This document shows, one piece after another, positions 51,004 to 57,758 of a stretch of DNA of 57,758 bases (position 1 is the stretch's first letter; each line of letters opens with the position of its first letter). Below the pieces are notes generated by a model, which worked only from the letters and a program-made list of their open reading frames with translations, was not told the DNA's origin and did not search any database. The DNA is taken from assembly GCA_015233565.1 (NCBI GenBank), contig JADFXM010000046.1, positions 1-57,758 on the forward strand. Reading direction: 5' to 3'. Source of the stretch: Candidatus Rifleibacteriota bacterium (GTDB lineage Bacteria > Muiribacteriota > Ozemobacteria > Ozemobacterales > Ozemobacteraceae). A program made the translations under genes and the position numbers.

Positions 51004-52338
51004 TCATAGTCGCCAATATTGAAAACCGGCTTTTCGGGCTGTTGAATGGTCATAAAGCCCTCGGGCATCAATCATTACTGGTTTTCCATCTTCACGGGAA
51101 CTCATCTTTGCCAGAGTTTCAATTGGAATTTTCCGAAATTCGGTATGAGAAACTGCAACGACTATTGCATCGTATTTTTGGCTGATAGCATCAAGTGAGG
51201 AAATATTGCGAATACCATACTCTTCTTCCGCTTCTTCGGGATGAACTAACGGGTCGAAGACATCAGAAGAGACCTCATATTCTTTTAGTTCGTTTATAAT
51301 GTCTATAACACGAGTGTTTCTCAGATCTGCAACGTTTTCTTTGAAAGTGAGGCCAAGAATTAAAACTCGCGCTCCTTTTACTGTTTTACCGGCTTTGATC
51401 ATTTCTTTTACAGTGTTTTCGGCAACGAATTTTCCCATTCCATCATTTATTCTGCGGCCTGCAAGAATTACTTCAGGGTGATAACCCAACTCTTCTGCTT
51501 TATAAGTTAGATAATATGGGTCGACTCCAATGCAATGTCCGCCTACTAATCCGGGGAAAAATTTCAAAAAATTCCACTTTGTACCTGCAGCAGCCAAGAC
51601 TTCAAGGGTATCTATTCCCATTTTGTGGAAAATTATTGACAGTTCGTTCATTAAAGCTATGTTCAAGTCACGTTGAGTATTCTCAATTACTTTTGCTGCT
51701 TCTGCGACTTTAATTGAAGATGCTAGAAAAACACCGGCTTTAATTATTCCACCATAGACTTCTGCCACCACTTTTCCCGATTCTTCGTCACATCCTGATA
51801 CTACTTTTGTTATTGTTTCCAGGCGATGTTCTTTGTCGCCGGGATTAATTCGTTCAGGGCTATAGCCGACTTTGAAATCACGCAGATAGTGCATTTCTGA
51901 GTTTCGGGCAAGAACCGGGACGCATTCATCTTCTGTTACTCCCGGATAAACTGTTGATTCATAAACTACAAGCGAGCCGGGGGGCATGTTTTTTCCAACA
52001 CTTTCTGACGACTTTATCAGAGGAGTAAGATCGGGCCTTTTGTTTTTGTCAACTGGGGTTGGAACTGCAACAACAATAAAACGGCAATTCTTGAGAAGCT
52101 TGGGGTCAGAAGTGAACTCAATCTTCACTTCTTTCAAACCGCCGGTAGGTACTTCGCCGGTAGGGTCAATTCCTTGTTTCAAGACTTCAATTTTCTTTTT
52201 ATTGAAATCGTATCCGATCACCCGAAATTTTTTTGCAAAAGCATGTGCAAGTGGAAGTCCGACGTATCCAAGGCCAACAACGCCGAGGCTGGTCTTTCCA
52301 TTTTTCAATTCATCGATAATTGAAATAAAATCAGGCAT
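51004..52338 (-). CDS. UDP-N-acetylhexosamine 6-dehydrogenase (WbpA/TviB/WbpO-type)
   Basis: A 444-aa UDP-sugar dehydrogenase with three domains. LGVVGLGYVGLPLAHAFAKKF is the NAD loop, and YESTVYPGVTEDECVPVL and GYSPERINPGDKEH follow. The catalytic Cys lies in GLVGGHCIGVDPYYL, and ILGLTFKENVADLRNTR is the UDP-binding end. By motif this is the TviB/WbpO-like subgroup of UDP-GlcNAc/GalNAc 6-dehydrogenases, which overlaps in function with WbpA. It gives the hexosaminuronic acid that the WbpB-, WbpD- and WbpI-like enzymes would use. A 330-base gap separates it from wbpD, so it may have its own promoter. AAGGAAGG lies just upstream of the ATG. Confidence 0.85.
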   Translation of the reverse strand: MPDFISIIDELKNGKTSLGVVGLGYVGLPLAHAFAKKFRVIGYDFNKKKIEVLKQGIDPTGEVPTGGLKEVKIEFTSDPKLLKNCRFIVVAVPTPVDKNKRPDLTPLIKSSESVGKNMPPGSLVVYESTVYPGVTEDECVPVLARNSEMHYLRDFKVGYSPERINPGDKEHRLETITKVVSGCDEESGKVVAEVYGGIIKAGVFLASSIKVAEAAKVIENTQRDLNIALMNELSIIFHKMGIDTLEVLAAAGTKWNFLKFFPGLVGGHCIGVDPYYLTYKAEELGYHPEVILAGRRINDGMGKFVAENTVKEMIKAGKTVKGARVLILGLTFKENVADLRNTRVIDIINELKEYEVSSDVFDPLVHPEEAEEEYGIRNISSLDAISQKYDAIVVAVSHTEFRKIPIETLAKMSSREDGKPVMIDARGLYDHSTARKAGFQYWRL

Positions 52339-52518
52339 TTTTTCACCTTCCTTAAAGAATTGCGGTGAGATAATAACATGAAAAAAAAATTCTGAGAATT
52401 AATTTTAATTTAAAACCTAGCCAAAAACATTACTTCCCCGACAAATTCAAATGAGGCAAATGTCTTAAATGTTGGCAGTTAGAACGGGTCGACTTGCCAG
52501 AGTAGTAACTTTTTCATC

Positions 52519-52547
52519 TTTCACAAGGCAAAATTACATGTTATAAT
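52519..52547 (+). promoter_or_regulatory. possible promoter before the AAA-ATPase-like remnant
   Basis: TTTCAC (52519-52524) and TATAAT (52542-52547) are 17 bases apart on the plus strand. The -10 is perfect, the -35 weak. The predicted start codon of the AAA-ATPase-like fragment is about 139 bases downstream. Confidence 0.4.
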
Positions 52548-52685
52548 TTGCTAAAATTTCGACGGGTTATGGCTCGTTTTCTGAACGGTTGTCGGAAAAT
52601 TGTTGTATTTTTTACGAATGACCTGGAAAAATTCTCGATAACGAGTTCTTTTGAAAATGTGGCCGTTTTGAAGAGGAAATTTTTC

Positions 52686-53776
52686 ATGCTTAAACTTCCC
52701 TATGCAGTGGCGTCGTTTCAGGGGTTGAGAAATGACGGATACCTTTATGTTGATAGAACCCAGTTTATCGAGCAAATTGAAAATCTGAATGAAAAATATC
52801 TGCTTCTTGTGCGTCCTCGGCGATTCGGCAAAAGTCTTTTCCTCGGAATGCTGGAAAGCTATTACGATATTGCCCTGAAAGGCCAATTTGATGCACTTTT
52901 CAAAGGTTTATATATCCACAAAAACCCAACTTCCCTGAAGAATTCGTATTTTGTGTTGATATTGAAAACCTGCAATCTCTGATGTTTTATTTTGGACTTC
53001 TTACAATTCAGGGAACTACTGGAAAAAGTCTATTGCTTGGAATCCCGAACTATGTGATCAGAAAACTGTACTGGGATTATATTATCAGGAAATTAGAGGA
53101 ATTGAATCCGGAGAATCCTCTAATGAACAATTTCCGAAAAACAATGCTTGAGTTAAAAGATGGCAAAATTGAGCCATTTATCAACTTTCTTTTCGAAAAA
53201 GTCATCAAAATGTTCTCAAATCGGGATTTTATTAACTTTAACGAGCAGACTGTCAAGTCACTAATTCTAGGTTTTCTTACTCTGAATGGTGAATACATGT
53301 ATCTGTCCGAGCCGGAAATGAATCGTGGTTACGCTGATATTGCGCTCAGACGCGAAGCAAGATTTGCGGATATCATGTACAATTGGCTGCTCGAAATTAA
53401 ATATCTTCCCGCTAAAGCAACCAAAATTGCAATCGAAGCCAAGTTAGAAGAGGGCCGAAATCAATTGATCAAATACCTGGCCGACAAAAAATGTGTATCC
53501 ATAATGACAGAAGGAGGCGTCACCCTGAAATCTGCTGTAGTGCTATTTGTTGGCGCGAATAGTTACCGTTTTGAGCCATTTAACCCGGAAACCTCTTCTC
53601 AAGGTGCGCGTCGTCCGTTATCCAAAAATAGTGGCACACCCTCAGCTATTGTGAAAAAAAGCGTGAAAAGGGAAAATAGGGCTGAGAATTGCTTGATGAC
53701 AGAAAGAAGACTTGACCGGAACCTTGCATTTCAATGTACTATTAACCGGAACGAGGGGATGCTTAAACAGTTATAA
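52686..53776 (+). pseudogene. internally deleted AAA-ATPase-like/PD-(D/E)XK gene
   Basis: The first part (52686-52982, about 98 residues) is the N-terminus of the AAA-ATPase-like family: LPYAVASFQGLRNDGYLYVDRTQFIE then LLVRPRRFGKSLFLGMLESYY (a Walker A-like KS site). The second part (from 52982, another frame) holds the C-terminal PD-(D/E)XK-type nuclease: YFGLLTIQG, then NRGYADIALRREARF and WLLEIKYLPA with the Asp and Glu-x-Lys of the nuclease fold, and EGRNQLIKYLAD. Complete relatives are about 500-560 residues. Here roughly 250 residues of the ATPase middle are gone and the two parts do not share a frame. A tail after residue 205 of part two is not conserved. It is an inactive remnant of a family that occurs in many copies in some genomes. 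Confidence 0.85.
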
Positions 53777-53791
53777 AGGCGGTGCTTTATT

Positions 53792-54871
53792 GTGGAACCA
53801 AGGGCAAAATACTTGAATCCTTTTACCGATTTTGGTTTTAAGAAACTTTTTGGGGAAGAATATAACAAAGATCTACTCATTGATTTTCTTAATCAACTCC
53901 TCAAGAATAAACAGGGAAAAATCAAAAAACTGACATATTTGAAAAATGAGCAGATAGGACGCTCCGAATATGACAGGCGGGCTGTTTTTGACTTGTATTG
54001 CGAGAGTGAACCCGGGGAAAAGTTTATTGTTGAGATGCAAAAAACCAAACAAAAGTTTTTTAAAGACCGTTCGGTTTATTACTCAACATTTCCCATTGCC
54101 CAGCAAGCGATAACAGGTGGTTGGAACTTCGAACTGAAGGCCGTTTATACTGTAGCGGTGCTCGATTTCATATTTGACGAAGATGAAAAGGAGCCAGAAA
54201 AATTTCGATACGATGTCAAACTCTCTGACATTGAAACCAACAAGGTTTTCTATGACAAACTGACATTCATTTACCTTGAAATGCCGAAATTCAACCGAAC
54301 TATTGATCAGCTCAATACGCGTTTCGAAAAATGGCTTTATGTTTTGAAAAACCTCGAACGTTTTCACAAAATTCCCGAAAAGTTCCAGGATTGCTTGTTC
54401 AAGAAGCTTTTTTCCGCCGCAGAGATTGCGCACTTCACTCTCGAGGAAGCAATGCTCTACGAAGACAGTCTCAAAATCTACCGTGATCTAAATAACTCTC
54501 TCGATACAGCGAGGGAAGAAGGGCGTGAAAAAGGGCGTGAAGAGGGACGCGAAGAAGGTCGTAAAGAAGCTCGTGAAGGCCTTGTTACCGCAATAATCGC
54601 CATCCTGGAAGCAAGGTTCAAGAAAGTTCCTGAAGAAATTTCTTCAATGATTCAACCGTTGAAAGACCTCGAACTTCTCAAGAATCTTTCAACTAAAGCT
54701 GCAACATTAAATAGCCTCGAAGCTTTCCGTGATTTTACAAAGACACAGCTCAAATATGCGTCTGGGCTATCCGAAAAGACTAGTTCTGGAAATTTTGTCT
54801 CAGAATCGCCTTTCGGTTATTCGAGAAAAAAATCCACCCATTCGTCCGGTGGACCGGGCCGGCGAAAATAA
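53792..54871 (+). CDS. Rpn/PD-(D/E)XK nuclease family transposase-like protein
   Basis: A 359-aa protein of the PD-(D/E)XK family transposase group (PDDEXK_2; related to recombination-promoting nuclease Rpn). The start YLNPFTDFGFKKLFGEE is diagnostic. FDLYCESEPGEKFIVEMQKTKQ carries the Asp and the Glu-x-Gln variant of the PD-(D/E)XK site, and RSVYYSTFPIAQQA follows. Near residue 240 lies a charged run of EGRE-type repeats (REEGREEGR), a usual linker of the family. The C-terminal 50 residues (TSSGNFVSESPFGYS onward) look like extra read-through sequence. It starts at GTG. It looks intact, but its neighbours are broken, so activity is uncertain. It is likely a selfish or recombination-linked gene, not part of glycan synthesis. 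Confidence 0.85.
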   Translation: MEPRAKYLNPFTDFGFKKLFGEEYNKDLLIDFLNQLLKNKQGKIKKLTYLKNEQIGRSEYDRRAVFDLYCESEPGEKFIVEMQKTKQKFFKDRSVYYSTFPIAQQAITGGWNFELKAVYTVAVLDFIFDEDEKEPEKFRYDVKLSDIETNKVFYDKLTFIYLEMPKFNRTIDQLNTRFEKWLYVLKNLERFHKIPEKFQDCLFKKLFSAAEIAHFTLEEAMLYEDSLKIYRDLNNSLDTAREEGREKGREEGREEGRKEAREGLVTAIIAILEARFKKVPEEISSMIQPLKDLELLKNLSTKAATLNSLEAFRDFTKTQLKYASGLSEKTSSGNFVSESPFGYSRKKSTHSSGGPGRRK

Positions 54872-54891
54872 TTAACTACACCTCAAGATTT

Positions 54892-55062
54892 ATGAAACAA
54901 TCCTTCAACGAAGCCTTGGGATTCACTGCGCCTGAAGTTACAGCACTTTTGAATTCGGTTATTCAGGAAAACCTCAGAAGTTTACGGTTTAAGAAAAAAT
55001 TTGATTTACTTATCTTCCTGATAAATTGGAGATATTCCTTGGGAGAACTTATGGCTTATTGA
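54892..55062 (+). pseudogene. fragment of a second AAA-ATPase-like gene
   Basis: A 56-residue frame begins KQSFNEALGFTAPEVTALL, which matches the region just after the ATPase core in AAA-ATPase-like/PD-(D/E)XK proteins (usual form FNxALGFTxxEVxxLL). The rest of the gene is missing and the frame ends at a TGA. It may be the piece deleted from, or a second copy of, the gene remnant at 52686-53776. Confidence 0.6.
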
Positions 55063-55099
55063 GCCTTTCTGGTTATCTAGATTTAGTTAGAGGTCAAAA

Positions 55100-56289
55100 A
55101 TGGCAAATTCAAAAGAAATATTGCTTTTTGCTGAAAATACTCTTTTAGAAGCATTAGCTGCAATTGATCGGACTGGGTTCGAAATAGCTCTTGTTGTTGA
55201 TCAAGACAACGTTCTTCTCGGAACCATAACTGATGGGGATATCAGAAGGGCTATCTTAAAGGGCAAGGGCTTGGATGAAAGAGTTGCCCAAGTAATGAAT
55301 CGAAGCCCCAAATCAGTGTTCCTTTCAGATTCCGATGATGAAATTCTTTTTTCTATGGCACAAAATAGCATTAAAGCTATTCCTGTCCTTGATCAAAGCG
55401 GAAAGGTTGTTGGGTTAAAACTCCTGAAGGAGCTTATTCGCCGAAAACCTCGAGAAAACTTTGCAGTAATAATGGCAGGTGGAAAAGGAATTCGCCTTGG
55501 AGAAATAACATCCGATGTTCCAAAGCCGCTTTTAAATGTCGGAGGGCGCCCCCTAATAGCCACTATTTTGCTTTTACTGAGGAATCATGGTTTCAGGAAT
55601 ATTTTTATCTCGGTAAATCATCAAGCCACTAAAATTGTTGATTTTATTAAGGATGGCTCACAATATGATGTCAATGTTGAGTATCTTAAAGAAAAAGAGT
55701 TTCTGGGCACCGCTGGAAGTTTGTCCTTACTACCAAAGAACGTGATTTCAACTGTTCTGGTTGTCAACGGTGATATTCTTTCACAGCAACAAAGAGTAAA
55801 TTCATATTGACATTGGCAATTAACCACACAATTCAAAAAAAATTGGCAAAAAATTATTTTTTTTCAAATTTTCTGCACAGTGTTGGTGGGGGTTAATAAG
55901 TCAAGCATTTTACTCTTTTTCGCTGTTCTTTCAAAGGTTAACTTCGGGAATCTTTTGGACTACCATTTAAATTTTGGGGCTGAAATGATAGTTTGTATCA
56001 GAAAATTTCGATTTGAAATCCCTTATGGAATAGGTCAAATGCAAAGTGGAGAAGTGAGGGAAATTGTTAAAAAACCCATGCGGGAATTTATGTATTCAGC
56101 CAGGAAGCCATCCGGATGATCCCGAATAACACTCGAATAGATATGCCTGATATTATAAAGAAAATTTCAGGATTAGGAAAAAAAATAGGGGGCTTCCCAC
56201 TTTCTGAATTTTGGATTGATATTGGCAGTCCAAGTGACTTTTTTAAAGCTCAAAAAGACTATGCCGACATTAGTGAAATCATGGCCTGA
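55100..56289 (+). pseudogene. PtmE-like CBS/nucleotidyltransferase gene, split by a MITE and a deletion
   Basis: The first 228 codons encode a CBS pair (LLGTITDGDIRRAILKG) and a nucleotidyltransferase start (FAVIMAGGKGIRLGEITSDVPKPLL; KEFLGTAGSLSLL; LVVNGDIL), the same design as the intact gene at 29124-30206. A 142-base element is inserted after DILS (55784-55925) and brings a stop. Behind the element the reading continues as LSKVNFGNLLDYHL up to REFMYSA. A short deletion with frame change near 56100 then joins it to IPNNTRIDMPDIIKKI and FWIDIGSPSDFF, ending TGA at 56287-56289. Without the two lesions it would be about 350 residues. It was thus once a functional guanylyltransferase of a second legionaminic set. 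Confidence 0.9.
55784..55925. mobile_element. 142-bp MITE-like element, copy B, inserted in the PtmE-like gene
   Basis: This copy has the same ends as copy A at 17371 (CAGCAACAAAGAGTAAA and TTTACTCTTTTTCGCTG). It is flanked by a perfect 8-base target duplication, TTCTTTCA at 55776-55783 and 55926-55933. Removing the element and one copy of the duplication restores the reading frame DILSKVNF. The two copies differ by small changes over about 142 bases. No transposase is encoded, so it needs one supplied in trans. Confidence 0.95.
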
Positions 56290-56301
56290 CAAGCAGGCTC
56301 G

Positions 56302-57450
56302 CTACGAATGAAAATGCTTGCTTAATAAAGTATTGAAATTTTTAATGTTACTCAGAATTTGACAAATTTCTTTGGAACTTTGTCCATTTCCGTAGGGATT
56401 CTTAATTTGAGAGCAATCAAATTTTAGGGCGGAATTAATGGCCTCAATTATTTCTGGCTTTGATGGGTAACAATTAATTACCGATTCGGCTCGTAATCGT
56501 CCTTTTTGTCTATCTCCAATATTTACCGTTGGAATTTTCAACGAAGGGGCTTCATACAAGCCACTTGAAGAATTGCCTATTACTGCGTTTACTTTAGCCA
56601 TCAAATTTAAATACAAATGCTGGCCAAGAGATTGGAAGGCCCAAGCATTGTTTTTTTTCTCAACAAAATTTTTAATTTTTTCAGAGATTAATCTTCCTGA
56701 TGGATCAGCATTTGGAAGTGTAAAAATCAGGCCGAAGTTATCACCTAAATCTTCAAGGGCATCCAATAAATCATTAATGGCAACTTGGTCTTCCAGTTGT
56801 CCCAAGGTGGCTGGGTGAAGAGTGATAAGTAAGTTTTTATTTCTTAGTTTTAAGTTTAATTGCTTTTCCAGTTCATCTTTTGAAAGGAAATTAAGGTGAT
56901 TAATATAGTCTATTCCGAGGCTTCCGACGTTAAATACTAAGTTCGGGTTTTCTCCCATTTGAATAATTCTTTTTCGAGCTTCTTCATTGGTAGGAAAATG
57001 AATTTGCGACATTTTTGTAATGGAGTGTCGAATCGATTCGTCAAAAGCTCCTTCGGTTACATCTCCTCCGGCGATATGTGCAACTGGAATCTTAAGAAAA
57101 AGAGCGGTTTGAACTGCGGCTAGAATTTCAAAACGATCACCATATATCAAAAGTAGGTCGGGTTTTAATGAGGAAAAAACATCTGCAAAGCCGATGATTC
57201 CTAAACCAACAGACTTGGCAGTTCCCAAAGCGGTATCACTTGACAACAGCATTTCAACTTTTGAATGGATCTTAAAACCGTCTTTTTCAATCTGAGAAGC
57301 AGTTAAACCGAATTCCGGTGCCAAGTGCATCCCGGTTACGACAAGAATTGGTTCAAGTAAAGAAGAATCATGGAGTTCTTTTAATAACCAATAAAGAAGA
57401 CCATAATCAGCTCTTGAGCCTGAAACAACGCAAATTTTTCTTTTTTTCAT
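56302..57450 (-). CDS. LegG/NeuC-type UDP- or GDP-sugar 2-epimerase (hydrolysing)
   Basis: A 382-aa hydrolysing epimerase with the canonical motifs. CVVSGSRADYGLLYWLL is at the start, then LLIYGDRFEILAAVQTALFLKIPVAHIAGGDVTEGAFDESIRHSITKMSQIHF, VFNVGSLGID, ITLHPATLGQ and AVIGNSSSGLYEAPSLKIPTVNIGDRQKGRLRA. These agree with NeuC, NeuC2 and LegG, which yield ManNAc-type or 2,4-diacetamido sugars from a UDP- or GDP-hexosamine. Unlike its divergent paralogue at 21101, all catalytic blocks are standard. It lies convergent to the dead PtmE-like gene and downstream of a LegB scrap, so it is the only intact member of the second legionaminic set. It could supply the LegG step missing from the leg operon at 24217-33454. 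Confidence 0.9.
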   Translation of the reverse strand: MKKRKICVVSGSRADYGLLYWLLKELHDSSLLEPILVVTGMHLAPEFGLTASQIEKDGFKIHSKVEMLLSSDTALGTAKSVGLGIIGFADVFSSLKPDLLLIYGDRFEILAAVQTALFLKIPVAHIAGGDVTEGAFDESIRHSITKMSQIHFPTNEEARKRIIQMGENPNLVFNVGSLGIDYINHLNFLSKDELEKQLNLKLRNKNLLITLHPATLGQLEDQVAINDLLDALEDLGDNFGLIFTLPNADPSGRLISEKIKNFVEKKNNAWAFQSLGQHLYLNLMAKVNAVIGNSSSGLYEAPSLKIPTVNIGDRQKGRLRAESVINCYPSKPEIIEAINSALKFDCSQIKNPYGNGQSSKEICQILSNIKNFNTLLSKHFHS

Positions 57451-57558
57451 ATATTACCTAAATTTTGCAATCTACTAATGCTTTAACTCTCAAACCCACA
57501 TTTACACAAAAATAAGCTAACTTTGGGAGTTTTCTTTTCATGAAAAACCAACTTACAC

Positions 57559-57634
57559 TTTTTTTCTTTCCTGCTGCTATTTGTGTGATAATCGTGGGAA
57601 TTAGAGCTCTTGCTGATTGTCTTGGTCCATAAGT
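57559..57634 (-). pseudogene. 76-base scrap of a second legB gene
   Basis: By hand alignment about 67 of 76 bases match the plus-strand interval starting at 32838 inside legB, covering the TYGPRQSARAIIPTVITQI part (here TYGPRQSARALIPTIITQI). The reading frame is lost beyond the match on both sides. It is read on the minus strand, immediately upstream of the LegG gene. Confidence 0.85.
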
Positions 57635-57728
57635 GTCGATTTTCGCGTAGCGATCCCAAAATTTTCTCACGTTATTTTACCAGGATGTTGAAATTGTTAT
57701 AACATTTAGTGATCTTTGAAAATGAAAC

Positions 57729-57751
57729 AAAAAAAGCCCGCTTTCGCGAGC
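57729..57751 (-). terminator. rho-independent terminator for a gene to the right
   Basis: On the minus strand GCTCGC, a GAAA loop and GCGGGC form a 6-base stem with one G-U pair, followed by seven T. It would end transcription of a minus-strand gene that lies beyond the right edge and marks the border of the locus. Confidence 0.7.
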
Positions 57752-57758
57752 CTGATGG

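Noticed and set aside
50642..51185. Open frames on both strands between the WbpA- and WbpD-like genes
   Set aside because: They overlap real genes, lack ribosome-binding sites and show no family motif.
53600..53776. C-terminal tail of the AAA-ATPase-like remnant as a separate small gene
   Set aside because: It is in frame with the nuclease part and has no start signal of its own; it is probably non-conserved read-through.
57458..57670. A 70-codon minus-strand frame at the right edge as a gene
   Set aside because: Only about 76 bases match legB; the rest of the frame is unrelated sequence, so it is listed as a scrap.

Overview
The window is almost entirely one large surface-polysaccharide (O-antigen or capsule type) biosynthesis region from an AT-rich bacterium (roughly 35-40% GC by eye). 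Two Wzx-type flippases, a Wzy-type polymerase, many glycosyltransferases and the nucleotide-sugar pathways point to a Gram-negative-type envelope. I cannot assign a phylum. No rRNA, tRNA, CRISPR array or housekeeping gene was seen. Decayed AAA-ATPase-like/PD-(D/E)XK and Rpn-type genes plus several gene fragments show that the region recombines and loses genes.

Layout. (1) 1-946: a broken methyltransferase and an unidentified frame. (2) 1015-17308, all minus strand: glycosyltransferases, methyltransferases, a perosamine-synthase-like aminotransferase, a cupin, a Wzy-like polymerase, a coupled ATP-grasp/PHP/deacetylase trio, a 630-aa GT-B-like protein and a Wzx flippase. (3) 17371-24095, plus strand: a short non-autonomous element, then ACP, ketoreductase, KAS III, GNAT, NeuC-like epimerase, PIG-L deacetylase and SGNH hydrolase. 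(4) 24217-34783, minus strand: a legionaminic-acid-type set (LegB, LegC, a LegH/NeuD-CBS fusion, PtmE-like GlcN-1-P guanylyltransferase, NeuA/LegF) with a class III aminotransferase, an SDR and two Gfo/Idh/MocA-type proteins, headed by a glycosyltransferase. (5) 35537-47599, plus strand: a second Wzx, a second ACP, a methyltransferase, an AAC(3)-like acyltransferase, a PLP aminotransferase, an M29-like protein, an ANL ligase-RraA fusion, a second deacetylase and a glutamine-dependent amidotransferase. (6) 47610-52338, minus strand: WbpB-, WbpI-, WbpD- and WbpA-like enzymes of the UDP-diacetamido-uronic acid pathway. (7) 52686-55062: remnants of AAA-ATPase-like and Rpn genes. (8) 55100-57758: a decayed second legionaminic set (a PtmE-like pseudogene split by the short element, an intact LegG/NeuC, a LegB scrap) and a terminator for a gene outside the window.

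How the genes fit together. The region can supply a CMP-legionaminic-type nonulosonic acid (though no LegI/NeuB synthase is inside the window), a UDP-diacetamido-uronic acid (no clear WbpE), and probably a 4-amino-4,6-dideoxyhexose. Two separate acyl-carrier-protein modules look built to decorate amino sugars with special acyl groups. The first (ACP+KR+KAS III+GNAT) fits a short 3-hydroxyacyl group such as 3-hydroxybutanoyl. The second (ACP+AAC(3)-like transferase+aminotransferase+M29-like protein+ANL-RraA fusion) has no precedent I can name and is my main candidate for an undescribed system. The duplicate flippases, duplicate ACPs, duplicate Leg genes and the duplicated aminotransferase/methyltransferase junction suggest that this locus was assembled from at least two older polysaccharide loci.
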